This document shows, in pieces, positions 9,871 to 18,954 of a stretch of DNA of 64,000 bases. The stretch is from Bacteroidales bacterium (GTDB lineage: Bacteria > Bacteroidota > Bacteroidia > Bacteroidales > Bacteroidaceae), in the NCBI GenBank assembly GCA_012517855.1, contig JAAYUD010000018.1:20845-84844 (forward strand). The letters run 5' to 3'. Within the stretch, counting starts at the first letter, position 1. Each line of letters begins with the position of its first letter. A program made the translations under genes and the position numbers. The notes under the pieces are model-generated. The model searched no databases. It was not told the DNA's origin and worked only from the letters and a program-made list of their open reading frames with translations.

Positions 9871-9970
9871 ACTAACGTATGTCGCAACCATAACTAACGG
9901 AAGTTACTGCGGTAACTAACGTTAGTTATCATAACAACTAACGTTAGTTTTGTCTGCGACATACGTTAGT
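9871..9970. repeat. Palindromic intergenic element, family A, copy 1
   Basis: Outer arms ACTAACGTATGTCGCA (9871-9886) and TGCGACATACGTTAGT (9955-9970) are perfect inverted repeats. Between them lie two ACTAACGTTAGT palindromes. Nearly the same arrangement occurs at 42771-42890. The element lies between convergent genes. No open frame explains it. Confidence 0.8.
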
Positions 9971-10003
9971 TACGGCGACAACATACGGTTGATTTTTCTC
10001 TGA

Positions 10004-10045
10004 AAAAATACCCTCGCTACAAATGGCTGTAGCGAGGGTATTTTT
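10004..10045. terminator. Bidirectional intrinsic terminator
   Basis: A perfect 18-bp stem (10004-10021 with 10028-10045), GC-rich in the middle, with A-tract and T-tract ends and a 6-base loop. It lies between the convergent exporter ATPase gene and pepO and can serve both. Confidence 0.85.
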
Positions 10046-10069
10046 ATATTAATAATTGTGTAGTTATAA

Positions 10070-12130
10070 TTACCAAATTTTTACTCTATCTTTATCACTA
10101 CGCCACATTTTGTCGCCTTGCTTTACGCCAAATGTCTGATAGAACTCGGGCATGTTGGATAGAGGAGCAAGCACTCTCCATTTGGCCGGTGCATGTTCGT
10201 TGCTCTTCACTTGTGTCATTAATGCCTCGGGACGCATATTCACCATCCACTCCATAGCATACCCCAAGAAGAAACGCTGGCTAGGATTGAGTCCGTCAAT
10301 TATTTCGTTTTGTTTGAATTGCGGGGTTTTCTTGAAAGCTTCATAAGCCATGATAATACCGCCTAGATCGGCTATGTTTTCACCTTGGGTAAGCGAACCA
10401 TTAATATGTAAGCTATCGCTGACGAAGTAGTTATCGAATTGATTGACTATCTTTTTGGTCTGTTCATCAAATTTTGTTTTATCTTCTTTTGTCCACCAGT
10501 TCTTCAGATTGCCTTGAGCATCATACTGGCACCCTTGATCATCAAATCCGTGAGTTATTTCGTGACCGATGGTTCCTCCGATAATAGCATAAAGTATAGC
10601 GTCATCAGCCATTTTCTTTTCAAACCCAGGTACAATAATATTGCACCCCGGAATGACTATTTCATTATTCGAAGGATTGTAGTAAGCATTGTATGTCTGA
10701 GGTTCCATATCCCATTCCGTACGGTCTACTGGTTTGCCGTATTTATGAATGTTATAAGCATTGAACCATTTGTTGGCATTCATTGCGTTTCGGACGTATG
10801 ACGAACGGTCTATATTCAATGCGCTGAGATCTTTCCATTTATCGGGAGAACACATCTTCATCATCACGGCATTTAGTTTGGCAAGCGCTTTTTCTTTTGT
10901 AACATCGCTCATCCAATCCAAATTTTTAATACGCTCGGCAAATTCATTGCGAATAGCGTTACCAATCTCGATCAATTTATCTTTGGTACCTTTAGGTAAA
11001 TATTCGTCAACATAGACTTGTCCTATCAGGTCTCCCAAATATCCGTTAACTAGCGACACTACACGTTTCCAACGTGGGCGCTGCTCTGTGACTCCACGCA
11101 GTGTCTTATTGTAAAAATCAAAACTCTCATCGTATGTCCTATCGTCGAGATAAGTATCCAAGCCTTCAAAGAAACGAAATTTCATATAACTCTTTAAATC
11201 AGCAAGAGACATTTGATTGACCAGCTTATCCAATCCGGCAAGATATTCGGGTTGTCCTACGACGACACTGTCAACCTGTTGTAATCCGATACCTTTCATG
11301 TATAAGTTCCAATTGATATGTGGGGTAAGACGTTTCAAACTATCTACAGACATCTTATTGTAATTGGCAAATGGATCGCGAGTATCTTCGCGCTTTCGTG
11401 AAAGTCGTGCCATATCCGTCTCAAGCTCCATCAATTTAGATGCGAGTGAAACAGCTTCTTTTTCGTCATATCCCATAATAGCGAATACTTTCTCAACGTG
11501 GCATACAAATTTATTACGAATTTCTTCGGCCTTAGTATCGGTATCGGTATAGTAATTACGATCGGGCATTGTCAATCCACCTTGAGTAATATATACCTGA
11601 TATTTGCTGCTGTTTTTATCGTCTTGCGCTACTCCGAAGTTGAAGAAAGTCGAATTGGAAACACTGTTCACGAAAGCCGACTCTCCAAAGACTTCGTCTT
11701 TATCTTTTATATTATCAATTTGATTCAGATACTCTTTTAAGTCGCTTGTCCCTTTTTGGTTACGCGTTATGCTATCCATTCCCGAGAAGTAGAAATCTCC
11801 AATTTTTTGTTTATTACTACCTTCGGGATTCGTTTCGGTAGCAGCCAATTTGCAAATATGAAGCACTTGGGCATTGACCGTATCTTCAATTATTTGGAAG
11901 ATACCATTGCTCGGTTCGCTAGCAGGAATAGGGTTCTGTTTGAACCATTTCCCATTGGCAAATTGAAAGAAATCGTCTTGTGGACGAATAGTAGAATCAA
12001 TATGAGCAATTAACGGATCGACATCTAACTTGGGTGTTGCCACTAAGAATTTAGATTGTCGGCATGACGTCATCGCAAGAGGTAACAACAAAGCACTGCT
12101 ACATAGAAATTGAAATGTCACTTTTTTCAT
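10070..12130 (-). CDS. pepO: M13 family zinc metalloendopeptidase (PepO/neprilysin-like)
   Basis: 686 residues. The N-terminus is a lipoprotein-type signal with lipobox AMTSC, so the enzyme is probably anchored in the periplasm or at the surface. The N-terminal M13 domain is followed by the catalytic domain with zinc motif GHEITHGFD (about residue 520) and third ligand motif ENIADLGG (about 586). Neprilysin-like enzymes cut short peptides. It is the last gene of the run nusB-yajC-ybbR-coaE-pepO, 9 bp after coaE. Confidence 0.92.
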   Translation of the reverse strand: MKKVTFQFLCSSALLLPLAMTSCRQSKFLVATPKLDVDPLIAHIDSTIRPQDDFFQFANGKWFKQNPIPASEPSNGIFQIIEDTVNAQVLHICKLAATETNPEGSNKQKIGDFYFSGMDSITRNQKGTSDLKEYLNQIDNIKDKDEVFGESAFVNSVSNSTFFNFGVAQDDKNSSKYQVYITQGGLTMPDRNYYTDTDTKAEEIRNKFVCHVEKVFAIMGYDEKEAVSLASKLMELETDMARLSRKREDTRDPFANYNKMSVDSLKRLTPHINWNLYMKGIGLQQVDSVVVGQPEYLAGLDKLVNQMSLADLKSYMKFRFFEGLDTYLDDRTYDESFDFYNKTLRGVTEQRPRWKRVVSLVNGYLGDLIGQVYVDEYLPKGTKDKLIEIGNAIRNEFAERIKNLDWMSDVTKEKALAKLNAVMMKMCSPDKWKDLSALNIDRSSYVRNAMNANKWFNAYNIHKYGKPVDRTEWDMEPQTYNAYYNPSNNEIVIPGCNIIVPGFEKKMADDAILYAIIGGTIGHEITHGFDDQGCQYDAQGNLKNWWTKEDKTKFDEQTKKIVNQFDNYFVSDSLHINGSLTQGENIADLGGIIMAYEAFKKTPQFKQNEIIDGLNPSQRFFLGYAMEWMVNMRPEALMTQVKSNEHAPAKWRVLAPLSNMPEFYQTFGVKQGDKMWRSDKDRVKIW

Positions 12131-12139
12131 TGATATATA

Positions 12140-12736
12140 TTATTTATTGTTTTGCTTTAGCTGGCAAAGAAACGAAAAGACTTGAGGTATAATGGGATGT
12201 ACATCGTCATTCCATATAGTAATATCCGACAATCGGCAACGTTCTTCATCACTCAATTGTTTATCCATACGCTTTCTTATTAGTTCGGCAGACGAATGGT
12301 CGCGAAGAACTGCTCTCTGAATCCTTATATCGATAGGGGCAGATACATTGACAACGACATCGACAGCGTTTTCAAAGCCGGCATCAATGAGTATAGCCGA
12401 TTCCATACCCACGATAGAAAAATGTTTTGCTTGTAATGCCGCCCATTGATAGAAATCGGACTTCACTACAGGATGTACAATCATGTTCACTGCTTGAAGA
12501 TGGCTTTCGTCATCGAAAATATAAGAAGCCAGCATTTGCTTGTCAAGTTCTGATTTATGATAAAGCGCTTTACCTACCAGACACGTCAGGCGTTTACGAA
12601 TATCGGCATTTTCTACGACCAATCGTTTCGACTCAGCATCGCAGTCGTATACCGGAACATTCATCAGTCTAAGCAAATGCGATACGACACTTTTGCCGCT
12701 TCCTATACCGCCTGTTATGCCTATTTTGAGTATCAT
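12140..12736 (-). CDS. coaE: Dephospho-CoA kinase
   Basis: 198 residues. P-loop GGIGSGKS at 9-16, followed by the CoaE pattern of a DCDAESKRLV segment and VVNVSAPIDIRIQRAVLRD with a lid region near 130-165. It phosphorylates the 3'-hydroxyl of dephospho-CoA in the last step of coenzyme A synthesis. The start lies 12 bp downstream of the ybbR stop, so the genes are probably cotranscribed. Confidence 0.93.
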   Translation of the reverse strand: MILKIGITGGIGSGKSVVSHLLRLMNVPVYDCDAESKRLVVENADIRKRLTCLVGKALYHKSELDKQMLASYIFDDESHLQAVNMIVHPVVKSDFYQWAALQAKHFSIVGMESAILIDAGFENAVDVVVNVSAPIDIRIQRAVLRDHSSAELIRKRMDKQLSDEERCRLSDITIWNDDVHPIIPQVFSFLCQLKQNNK

Positions 12737-12748
12737 ATTATTGAGGCC

Positions 12749-13747
12749 TCAATTTTGTTCGATTAAAAAATCTACCCTCTGCGGAGTAATTTGAGCATTT
12801 CGAATACCATGCGGCATTCGGGTAAGACGCAGTGGATATTTATCAAAACGATAATGTTCTAGTTCTTTATATGAAATTTCAATGCCGAAATCGGAAGCTT
12901 TTATTTGTTTATAAAGAACTGAACCTACCTGAAATGTAACATTTACTTTGGAAGGGAAAGTAAGTAAATGTTTGTTGGGTGGGAAGTTTGTCCCTATGAC
13001 AGGTATTTCGATTTTCTTTTCGCTATAAACATCTGTATGAAAAACTAATTTGATCGTTGAAGGAACAAATTTAACACCTTTCACCGGACGAAGTGACACT
13101 TGATAATACGTGGTATTATTGATATCTTTTAATAAAATTGGTTTTGTATAGGCAACCCGCAATTTATTGAGTATTTTTCTAGGGGCATAAGCCATTACTT
13201 TGCTAGGTTGAACCAAAGAATCGGCTATATAATATTGCCTATCGGCATTTATGCTGCCAGTGAGCGATACTGGAATTTTCTTTTTCTCACCTAATGTATA
13301 GATCAATTCCATCTTGTCCGGTGAGATAGATATTGCTTTTGTCGTCGAATTGAATTGCGAAAAAGTATTGCGATCCAAAGAAGCTGTATTGATAATGACT
13401 TGTTGTCCGTCTTGTCTATAGTCGTTGAAATTAATGCTGATAGGAGCAAAGACCTTTCCCATTTTGTATCCAAACAGTACCGAACCTTTATCTTTAATAC
13501 GAAAAGTGAGATGACTTGGCAAATTATTAGTGATAATAACATTATCCGGAACATTCGACAATCTGACCGGTATCTGGACATCGACCACATAATCGTCATT
13601 AAGTGCTCTAATAAACCAGAAGGCTGAAGCTATAGCGAAAAAAAACAAAAAGACCAAAGCTTCCCTACTAGTATTACTTAGCAAGAAGGCTTTAATCTTT
13701 TTAGTAAATATTGCTATAGAGTCCTTTATGTTCCGCGATATGAACAT
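12749..13747 (-). CDS. YbbR-like domain protein
   Basis: 332 residues with one N-terminal membrane helix (about 29-47) followed by repeated beta-rich YbbR-like segments in the periplasm (from NDDYVVDVQIPVRLSNVPDN onward). In Firmicutes the related CdaR regulates the c-di-AMP cyclase CdaA. No cyclase gene is nearby, so the role here is unknown. It lies between yajC (27 bp upstream) and coaE (12 bp downstream) in a tight run. Confidence 0.8.
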   Translation of the reverse strand: MFISRNIKDSIAIFTKKIKAFLLSNTSREALVFLFFFAIASAFWFIRALNDDYVVDVQIPVRLSNVPDNVIITNNLPSHLTFRIKDKGSVLFGYKMGKVFAPISINFNDYRQDGQQVIINTASLDRNTFSQFNSTTKAISISPDKMELIYTLGEKKKIPVSLTGSINADRQYYIADSLVQPSKVMAYAPRKILNKLRVAYTKPILLKDINNTTYYQVSLRPVKGVKFVPSTIKLVFHTDVYSEKKIEIPVIGTNFPPNKHLLTFPSKVNVTFQVGSVLYKQIKASDFGIEISYKELEHYRFDKYPLRLTRMPHGIRNAQITPQRVDFLIEQN

Positions 13748-13774
13748 AACCTGTATATTCTTTAAAAAGAAATA

Positions 13775-14098
13775 TTACTTGGTCATGCTGGCACTCGCAT
13801 CGGCAGGATCTGCAAAAACGGAACTTTTCTCTACTTTTATTTTTATGCCATTGGCGATTTCGAGCATTACATAACTATCATTGATCTCTTTGATCTCACC
13901 ATGGATACCACCGGCTGTAATAACTTTCTGACCTACCTTGATCGTCTTACGAAAGTTATTGATTTCCTTTTGTTTTTTGCTTTGAGGGCGAATCATAAAG
14001 AAATACATAATAACGAAGATGGCAATCATCATGATCCACATCATCGATGCACCACCACCTTGGGCAGCAGCTTGAAGAAATACTGTCATTAAATTCAT
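13775..14098 (-). CDS. yajC: Preprotein translocase subunit YajC
   Basis: 107 residues: a short N-terminus, one membrane helix (about 18-36, MMWIMMIAIFVIMYFFMIRP), then the conserved basic cytosolic part QSKKQKE and a small beta domain around KVGQKVITAGGIHGEI. YajC associates with SecDF and the Sec translocon at the inner membrane. It sits between nusB and the ybbR-like gene. Confidence 0.93.
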   Translation of the reverse strand: MNLMTVFLQAAAQGGGASMMWIMMIAIFVIMYFFMIRPQSKKQKEINNFRKTIKVGQKVITAGGIHGEIKEINDSYVMLEIANGIKIKVEKSSVFADPADASASMTK

Positions 14099-14152
14099 AA
14101 GTAGCTATTTTTAATTGGTTATATTATCTGTTTATATTTTTAAAATTATCAG

Positions 14153-15082
14153 CTATTTTTTAGCAAGCAGACTTTGTTTCTGCAACCGCTTGATAATAGC
14201 ATCAAGTGTACCATTGATAAAACCTGTACTTTTGGGGGTGCTATAATATTTGGCAATTTCCAAATATTCATTCATCGTAACGTTGATTGGTATATTGGGG
14301 AAATTGATTAATTCGGCAATAGCACATTGCATTACCACCATATCCATAAAAGCTATTCGCTTTATATCCCAATTCTTGATGCTTTCATTGATCAATTGGC
14401 GATATTCGTCAGCATTCATAATAGAAGTGCGGAACAAACGGCGGGCAAATTCCAAATCTTCTTCATCTTTATATTCGGGCAAAAGCTCCTGATCGGTACC
14501 ATTCTTAGGATCGAAACGTTTAATTGTTTTCAAAACAAAGGTATCAACAATTTCTTTATCATCATTCCAATACAGACTTTGTTCTTCTAGCAATTGGTCC
14601 AAACTTTCATTATTGTATATAAACGTTTTATACAGTTTACGCCAAAATTCTCGATCGGTCTCATAAGTAGGATTTTCTTCTACCATATATAACTTATAAA
14701 GATTCGATTCAATGATTTGATCATAGATCTCTTTAATAAAAGCTTCGTCATCATCTACCCAATTACGCTTTTGGTTACCCACAAATTCATTTAGCTGTTT
14801 ATTTGTTTGCAATTGTGCAATAAACATATTGTCCACAAATCGGGTATTCGGATTTTTATCCTCTTCAGTTTGAATACGTTTCTTCTTTCCAACTTCTATG
14901 CGCCTCTCTGCATAATCTTTAATCGCCACCATCAAGGCTAATAGATAATTATATAGGTCATACGCTTTTGAGAGGCTGAATAATAACTCTTTCTCAGCTG
15001 AATCAATATTTTTATTCCCATTTTGATAAAAAGCGTAGATCAGTTGAATAATCTTTAAACGTATAAGAACTCTGTTAATCAT
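14153..15082 (-). CDS. nusB: Transcription antitermination factor NusB (long form)
   Basis: 309 residues, about twice the enterobacterial NusB. The N-terminus INRVLIRLKIIQLIYAFYQN and the C-terminal half (about 210-309, with RQLINESIKNWDIKRIAFMD, NVTMNEYLEIAKYYSTPKS and FINGTLDAI) carry the NusB fold; the middle is a helical insertion common in Bacteroidota NusB. NusB with NusE/S10 binds boxA RNA in rRNA antitermination. It is the first gene of the operon, with a -7 element at 15107-15114. Confidence 0.9.
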   Translation of the reverse strand: MINRVLIRLKIIQLIYAFYQNGNKNIDSAEKELLFSLSKAYDLYNYLLALMVAIKDYAERRIEVGKKKRIQTEEDKNPNTRFVDNMFIAQLQTNKQLNEFVGNQKRNWVDDDEAFIKEIYDQIIESNLYKLYMVEENPTYETDREFWRKLYKTFIYNNESLDQLLEEQSLYWNDDKEIVDTFVLKTIKRFDPKNGTDQELLPEYKDEEDLEFARRLFRTSIMNADEYRQLINESIKNWDIKRIAFMDMVVMQCAIAELINFPNIPINVTMNEYLEIAKYYSTPKSTGFINGTLDAIIKRLQKQSLLAKK

Positions 15083-15106
15083 AATTGATAAATACTATTT
15101 AGAGTA

Positions 15107-15114
15107 CAAAAGTA
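15107..15114 (-). promoter_or_regulatory. -7 element for the nusB operon
   Basis: The minus strand reads TACTTTTG, matching TAnnTTTG, 24 bp upstream of the nusB ATG. Confidence 0.55.
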
Positions 15115-15264
15115 GGCTTTTTAGATTATCTATACAACTAAATCACATTTTTTAATGCAAAAATATTAATCTCTTGCCTTTTTCTTTTGACAGCTTAAAA
15201 AAAATATCCAAATTTGGGGTCGATTTCGAAGAATTGAAGTTTTGATGAATTAAAACAATTGTTT

Positions 15265-15708
15265 ATGGAAGATTTAAAGAAGAAAACAGCAACAGCGGAG
15301 ATGATGGACAAAGAAATCGTTTTCTCGAAGTCTGTTAAAGCCGGTAAAAGGATTTATTACCTGGACGTGAAGAAAAACCGAAAAGAGGAAATGTTTCTCA
15401 CGATAACAGAAAGCAAAAAGATTGTAATGGGCGATGGAGACAATTCGCAGGTGAATTTTGAAAAGCACAAAATATTCCTTTATCAAGAAGATTTTGAGAA
15501 GTTCATTACAGGACTGACTCAAGCTGTCGGCTATATCAACGATAACCAAGAAATGCATTATTACAGTAATGAAGGGAAATCCGGCGAAGCTGAAAAAACG
15601 GCCGAAAGTCTATTGAATGCCGATACTGACAATGCAGAAGAAAATTTAAAAAGAGACTCTGAAGCAAACAATTTGGGTGGAGAAATCAAGTTGGATATCG
15701 ATTTTTAA
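15265..15708 (+). CDS. PUR-alpha-like DNA/RNA-binding protein (DUF3276)
   Basis: 147 residues from the ATG at 15265; a TTG two codons earlier is in frame but less likely. The core (about 16-95) is one PUR repeat, with KEIVFSKSVKAGKRIYYLDVK and MFLTITESKK, ending in an acidic, probably disordered tail (about 100-147). Bacterial PUR proteins dimerise and bind single-stranded nucleic acid; Borrelia BpuR is the best-known example. No partner gene is evident. It precedes the L25-pth-S4 group on the same strand. Confidence 0.8.
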   Translation: MEDLKKKTATAEMMDKEIVFSKSVKAGKRIYYLDVKKNRKEEMFLTITESKKIVMGDGDNSQVNFEKHKIFLYQEDFEKFITGLTQAVGYINDNQEMHYYSNEGKSGEAEKTAESLLNADTDNAEENLKRDSEANNLGGEIKLDIDF

Positions 15709-15742
15709 TTGAGATATCCTTTGTCATATCAAATAAAAAGTA

Positions 15743-15750
15743 TAATTTTG
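15743..15750 (+). promoter_or_regulatory. -7 element for rplY
   Basis: TAATTTTG matches TAnnTTTG. The leader to the rplY ATG is about 90 bases and contains a weak stem (AATTAAG at 15800 with CTTAATT at 15817). A leader-mediated control of L25 is possible but unproven. Confidence 0.5.
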
Positions 15751-15848
15751 CATGCTTTTTTACGGCATCGAGCAATTTAATTTGCTTAGTGTAATGGTGA
15801 ATTAAGCAATAACTAACTTAATTTAGAGTAACACAATTTTTTTTTTAA

Positions 15849-16460
15849 ATGAAATCTATTGAATTAAAAGGAACTGCAAGAACTATTGCAGCGCGCTCTT
15901 CTGAACAATCTAGAGCATTGAAGGCTATTCGTAAGAATGGCGAAGTACCATGTGTAATGTATGGTGGTGAGAAGAACTACAACTTCACTATGGTAGAAAA
16001 GGATTTGAACAAAATCGTTTATACTCCGCACATTTTCGTTATAGATCTGATTATCGACGGTGAAAAGAAGAATGCTATTTTGAAAGACATTCAATTTCAG
16101 CCTGTAAAAGACACTATTCTTCACGTTGACTTTTATGAAATCGATGAGTCGAAACCTATCATAATGAATGTACCTGTAGAACTTGCAGGTTTGGCTCCCG
16201 GTGTTCAAGCCGGTGGTAAAATGCAACATCAGATGCGCCGTCTGAAAGTTCGCGCTCTATACACCACTATTCCCGAAAAATTGACTATCGACGTTTCTAA
16301 AATGGGTTTAGGTAAAGCTATTAAGGTTGGTGAACTATCATTCGAAGGCTTAGAATTGATCAACCCGAAAGATGCTGTCGTATGCTCTATCAAGGCAACT
16401 CGTAACTCCGTTGATACTACCGCTACAACAGAAGACGCTGAAGCTCCTGCTGCTGAGTAG
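15849..16460 (+). CDS. rplY: 50S ribosomal protein L25, general stress protein Ctc family
   Basis: 203 residues: the 5S-rRNA-binding L25 domain (about 1-95) plus the C-terminal TL5/CTC beta domain (about 100-185) and an Ala/Glu-rich tail. The motif RKNGEVPCVMYGG is typical. It ends in tandem TAG codons. A strong terminator follows at 16489-16544. It is next to pth, a common bacterial arrangement. Confidence 0.95.
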   Translation: MKSIELKGTARTIAARSSEQSRALKAIRKNGEVPCVMYGGEKNYNFTMVEKDLNKIVYTPHIFVIDLIIDGEKKNAILKDIQFQPVKDTILHVDFYEIDESKPIIMNVPVELAGLAPGVQAGGKMQHQMRRLKVRALYTTIPEKLTIDVSKMGLGKAIKVGELSFEGLELINPKDAVVCSIKATRNSVDTTATTEDAEAPAAE

Positions 16461-16488
16461 TAGAAACAGTAATCTAACATAATAATAT

Positions 16489-16544
16489 AAACGCAGATTA
16501 TTGCTGGAGCGCATAAACGTTCTTTGGAGCAATAATCTGCGTTT
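16489..16544 (+). terminator. Intrinsic terminator after rplY
   Basis: 17-bp perfect arms AAACGCAGATTATTGCT (16489-16505) and AGCAATAATCTGCGTTT (16528-16544), closed by a 22-base loop and followed by T-rich sequence. Confidence 0.8.
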
Positions 16545-16564
16545 TCTGCTTTTTACTTCAATTT

Positions 16565-17134
16565 ATGGAAAAGTTTTTAATAGCCGGTCTTGGCAATATT
16601 GGTTTCGAATACGAAAACACCCATCACAATGCGGGTTTTATGGTACTCGACGAATTTGCACGTCTCAACGTAGCGCCATTCGAAGATAAGCGTTATGGCT
16701 CCATAGCCAAAACTTCGTTGAAAGGCAGACAAATATTCTTGCTTAAACCTTCTACTTTTATGAACTTGAGCGGTATGGCCGTACGTTATTGGATGAACAA
16801 AGAAAATATTCCCATTGAACATTTGCTTGTCATTGTCGATGATTTTGCCATACCTTTCGGTTCGCTCCGACTCAGAGGGAAGGGAAGTGCAGGCGGTCAT
16901 AACGGATTAAAAAATATTACAGAAAACCTGGGTACTGAACAATATGCCCGCCTTCGTTTCGGAACGGGAAACAATTTTGTAAAAGGTCATCAAATAGATT
17001 TTGTTCTCAGCAAATTCGATGACGAAAGTATGCAGAAAATGCCCGATTTAGAATATACTTGCGGAGAAATCATTAAAAGTTTTTGTCTCGCAGGACTTGA
17101 AATCACAATGAATCAATTCAATCATAAGAAGTAA
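16565..17134 (+). CDS. pth: Peptidyl-tRNA hydrolase
   Basis: 189 residues, the normal length. Conserved motifs: [22 protein letters not shown] with the catalytic His, [10 protein letters not shown], the catalytic Asp in VDDFAIPFG, and [12 protein letters not shown]. It releases tRNA from prematurely dropped peptidyl-tRNA. The gene starts 20 bp after the rplY terminator and ends 12 bp before the S4-domain gene. Confidence 0.95.
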   Translation: MEKFLIAGLGNIGFEYENTHHNAGFMVLDEFARLNVAPFEDKRYGSIAKTSLKGRQIFLLKPSTFMNLSGMAVRYWMNKENIPIEHLLVIVDDFAIPFGSLRLRGKGSAGGHNGLKNITENLGTEQYARLRFGTGNNFVKGHQIDFVLSKFDDESMQKMPDLEYTCGEIIKSFCLAGLEITMNQFNHKK

Positions 17135-17146
17135 TATAAAAAAGCG

Positions 17147-17575
17147 ATGAAAGAAGAAGCTCGTATAGACAAATGGCTGTGGGCTGCACGTATCTTCAAG
17201 ACGAGAACTATTGCTGCCAATGCCTGCAAAATAGGTAGAGTGAAAATAGGCGATTCCGCAGTCAAGGCATCGCATACTATTAAGCCGGGCGATATTATAA
17301 ATGTACGCAAGACTCCCATAACATATTCTTTCAAAGTATTGCAAGCGATAGAAAATAGAGTGGGAGCAAAGCTCGTTCCCGAAGTGATGGAAAATGTAAC
17401 ATCGCGCGAGCAATACGAACTTTTGGAGATGAGCAAGATAAGCGGCTTTGTAGATCGATCGAGAGGAACTGGAAGGCCTACAAAAAAGGAGCGTCGTGAA
17501 TTGGATGGTTTTATCTCTCCTGAATATATTGATGAAGAATTTGATTTTGGCGATGAAGAAGACAATATCAAATAA
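17147..17575 (+). CDS. hslR: S4-domain RNA-binding protein, Hsp15-like
   Basis: 142 residues. The N-terminal S4 domain (about 4-65) has the RIDKWLWAARIFKTRT start and GRVKIG turn; the C-terminus is basic then acidic. Hsp15 rescues stalled 50S subunits carrying nascent peptide-tRNA, which fits its place right after pth. The assignment of symbol is by family likeness. Confidence 0.85.
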   Translation: MKEEARIDKWLWAARIFKTRTIAANACKIGRVKIGDSAVKASHTIKPGDIINVRKTPITYSFKVLQAIENRVGAKLVPEVMENVTSREQYELLEMSKISGFVDRSRGTGRPTKKERRELDGFISPEYIDEEFDFGDEEDNIK

Positions 17576-18181
17576 GCTACTATATTGTCGGTTGTAGTGG
17601 TGTACATGATCATTTCAACAAATTAGTATTGTCTTTATCTTTCTAAAACTACATATGCCCCTAAAAATGATAACGTCCTTAAGTTTTTTTGAAAACATAT
17701 GGACGTCACCAAAAAAACTAACATACGACAATTTTACGTTCAATACGTAACATGTAAATCATCATTAACCTGCTGCTTGAAAGCGCGGTATGGTGTCATA
17801 CAGAGGTAGCAAAGGTTATAAATGACGATAAAACCTTTGCAGATATATTAAGCCAAATGAATTTGGCATGCATTCTTAGTTATTCCATTCCTGAGCGTTC
17901 CATTAGTTATATTACTCTAGTTTCGCAAAGCAGAAAGATTAAAGTATAGCCGTTATCGTATCGTTTGAGAGATTATCTCAAGGAATTTCAATTCGTGGTC
18001 TTATTGATGTAAAGATAAAATCTTATACACATCTCCAAATTCTATTAGTAAATTCTCATTTACTCTGTTTATCAGTGTATTGCGAACTTTGAGGCTGCTA
18101 ACGGTTGACATGAGGTGTACGTTGTAGATAAAAAACAAATACATGTACAGTACTCTCCATAAATAAGTTTGAGACTAATGT
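17576..18181. other. 606-bp gene-free stretch
   Basis: Lies between convergent hslR and mtgA. It contains one family B palindromic element (17660-17735). The remainder (about 17740-18180) has no convincing open frame, RNA gene or strong terminator and may be decayed sequence. Confidence 0.6.
17660..17735. repeat. Palindromic intergenic element, family B, copy 1
   Basis: Begins CCTAAAAATGATAACGTCC and ends CATACGACAATTTT; internal arms ACGTCCTTAAGTTTT and AAAACATATGGACGT form an imperfect hairpin. It matches 54930-55005 with a single mismatch over about 76 bp. Confidence 0.85.
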
Positions 18182-18928
18182 TTATTCAGAATGATGATGT
18201 CGATGATGATGCTTGGTCGAAGTAGTTGTCGAAATTCCTTTTTCCTGAGGAGGAAATTTGGGCAACAATTTCATGATGTGCATAATTCTTGTTTTACGAC
18301 GCAACATATAGGGAGAAGGGTGGGCTGAGTCGAAGATGAGCGGATTTGGGAGCGTCGCGGCAATCAATGCGCATTGTCCTGTTGTCAATTCGGCAGCTGT
18401 CGTTTCAAAATTATACTTGGCAGTTGCTTGAACTCCATAAAGACCTCTTCCCATTTCTATCGAATTAAGATAAACTTCCATTATGCGCTGTTTCGACCAA
18501 AAAGTCTCAATCATAAACGTAAAATAAGCTTCAAAGCCTTTACGAATCCAATTAGATGCGGGCCACAAAAACACATTTTTTGCAGTTTGTTGGCTGATGG
18601 TACTTGCTCCGCGAGTACGTCCTCCGTCCATCTTTTCTTCAACTGCTCTTTGAATTTCGACAACGTCGAATCCATGATGATAAGGGAAACGATTATCTTC
18701 GGAAGCAATGACAGCCATAGACATGTGAGGAGATATTTTATCAAACGAGACCCATTGATGTTTCCACCGAACGGGTTCGTCTGAATGTAGTTGTTCGAAG
18801 TATCTCTCGACCATCAAGGGAGTGATATGTACCGGAAAAAAACGATACCATATTACCGCCGCAAAAGTCGAAATGAAAAAGAAGATTAGTAAATCGCGGA
18901 TGATTCTAAAAATTATTTTTCCTGTCAC
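18182..18928 (-). CDS. mtgA: Monofunctional peptidoglycan transglycosylase
   Basis: 248 residues: a membrane helix (about 10-29) and a GT51 glycosyltransferase domain. The catalytic Glu77 is in [32 protein letters not shown] (about 106-123) and [18 protein letters not shown] are the other family motifs. It polymerises glycan strands from lipid II at the periplasmic face. The C-terminus ends in a histidine-rich tail HHHRHHHSE, not part of the fold. It lies 26 bp downstream of the OmpA-like gene and is probably cotranscribed with it. Confidence 0.92.
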   Translation of the reverse strand: MTGKIIFRIIRDLLIFFFISTFAAVIWYRFFPVHITPLMVERYFEQLHSDEPVRWKHQWVSFDKISPHMSMAVIASEDNRFPYHHGFDVVEIQRAVEEKMDGGRTRGASTISQQTAKNVFLWPASNWIRKGFEAYFTFMIETFWSKQRIMEVYLNSIEMGRGLYGVQATAKYNFETTAAELTTGQCALIAATLPNPLIFDSAHPSPYMLRRKTRIMHIMKLLPKFPPQEKGISTTTSTKHHHRHHHSE

Positions 18929-18954
18929 AGTGATACTTCTATAAATTTGAATAC

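Noticed and set aside
9871..9970. Terminator for the exporter operon
   Set aside because: The palindromes lack a T-tract, recur elsewhere, and a standard terminator lies just downstream at 10004-10045.
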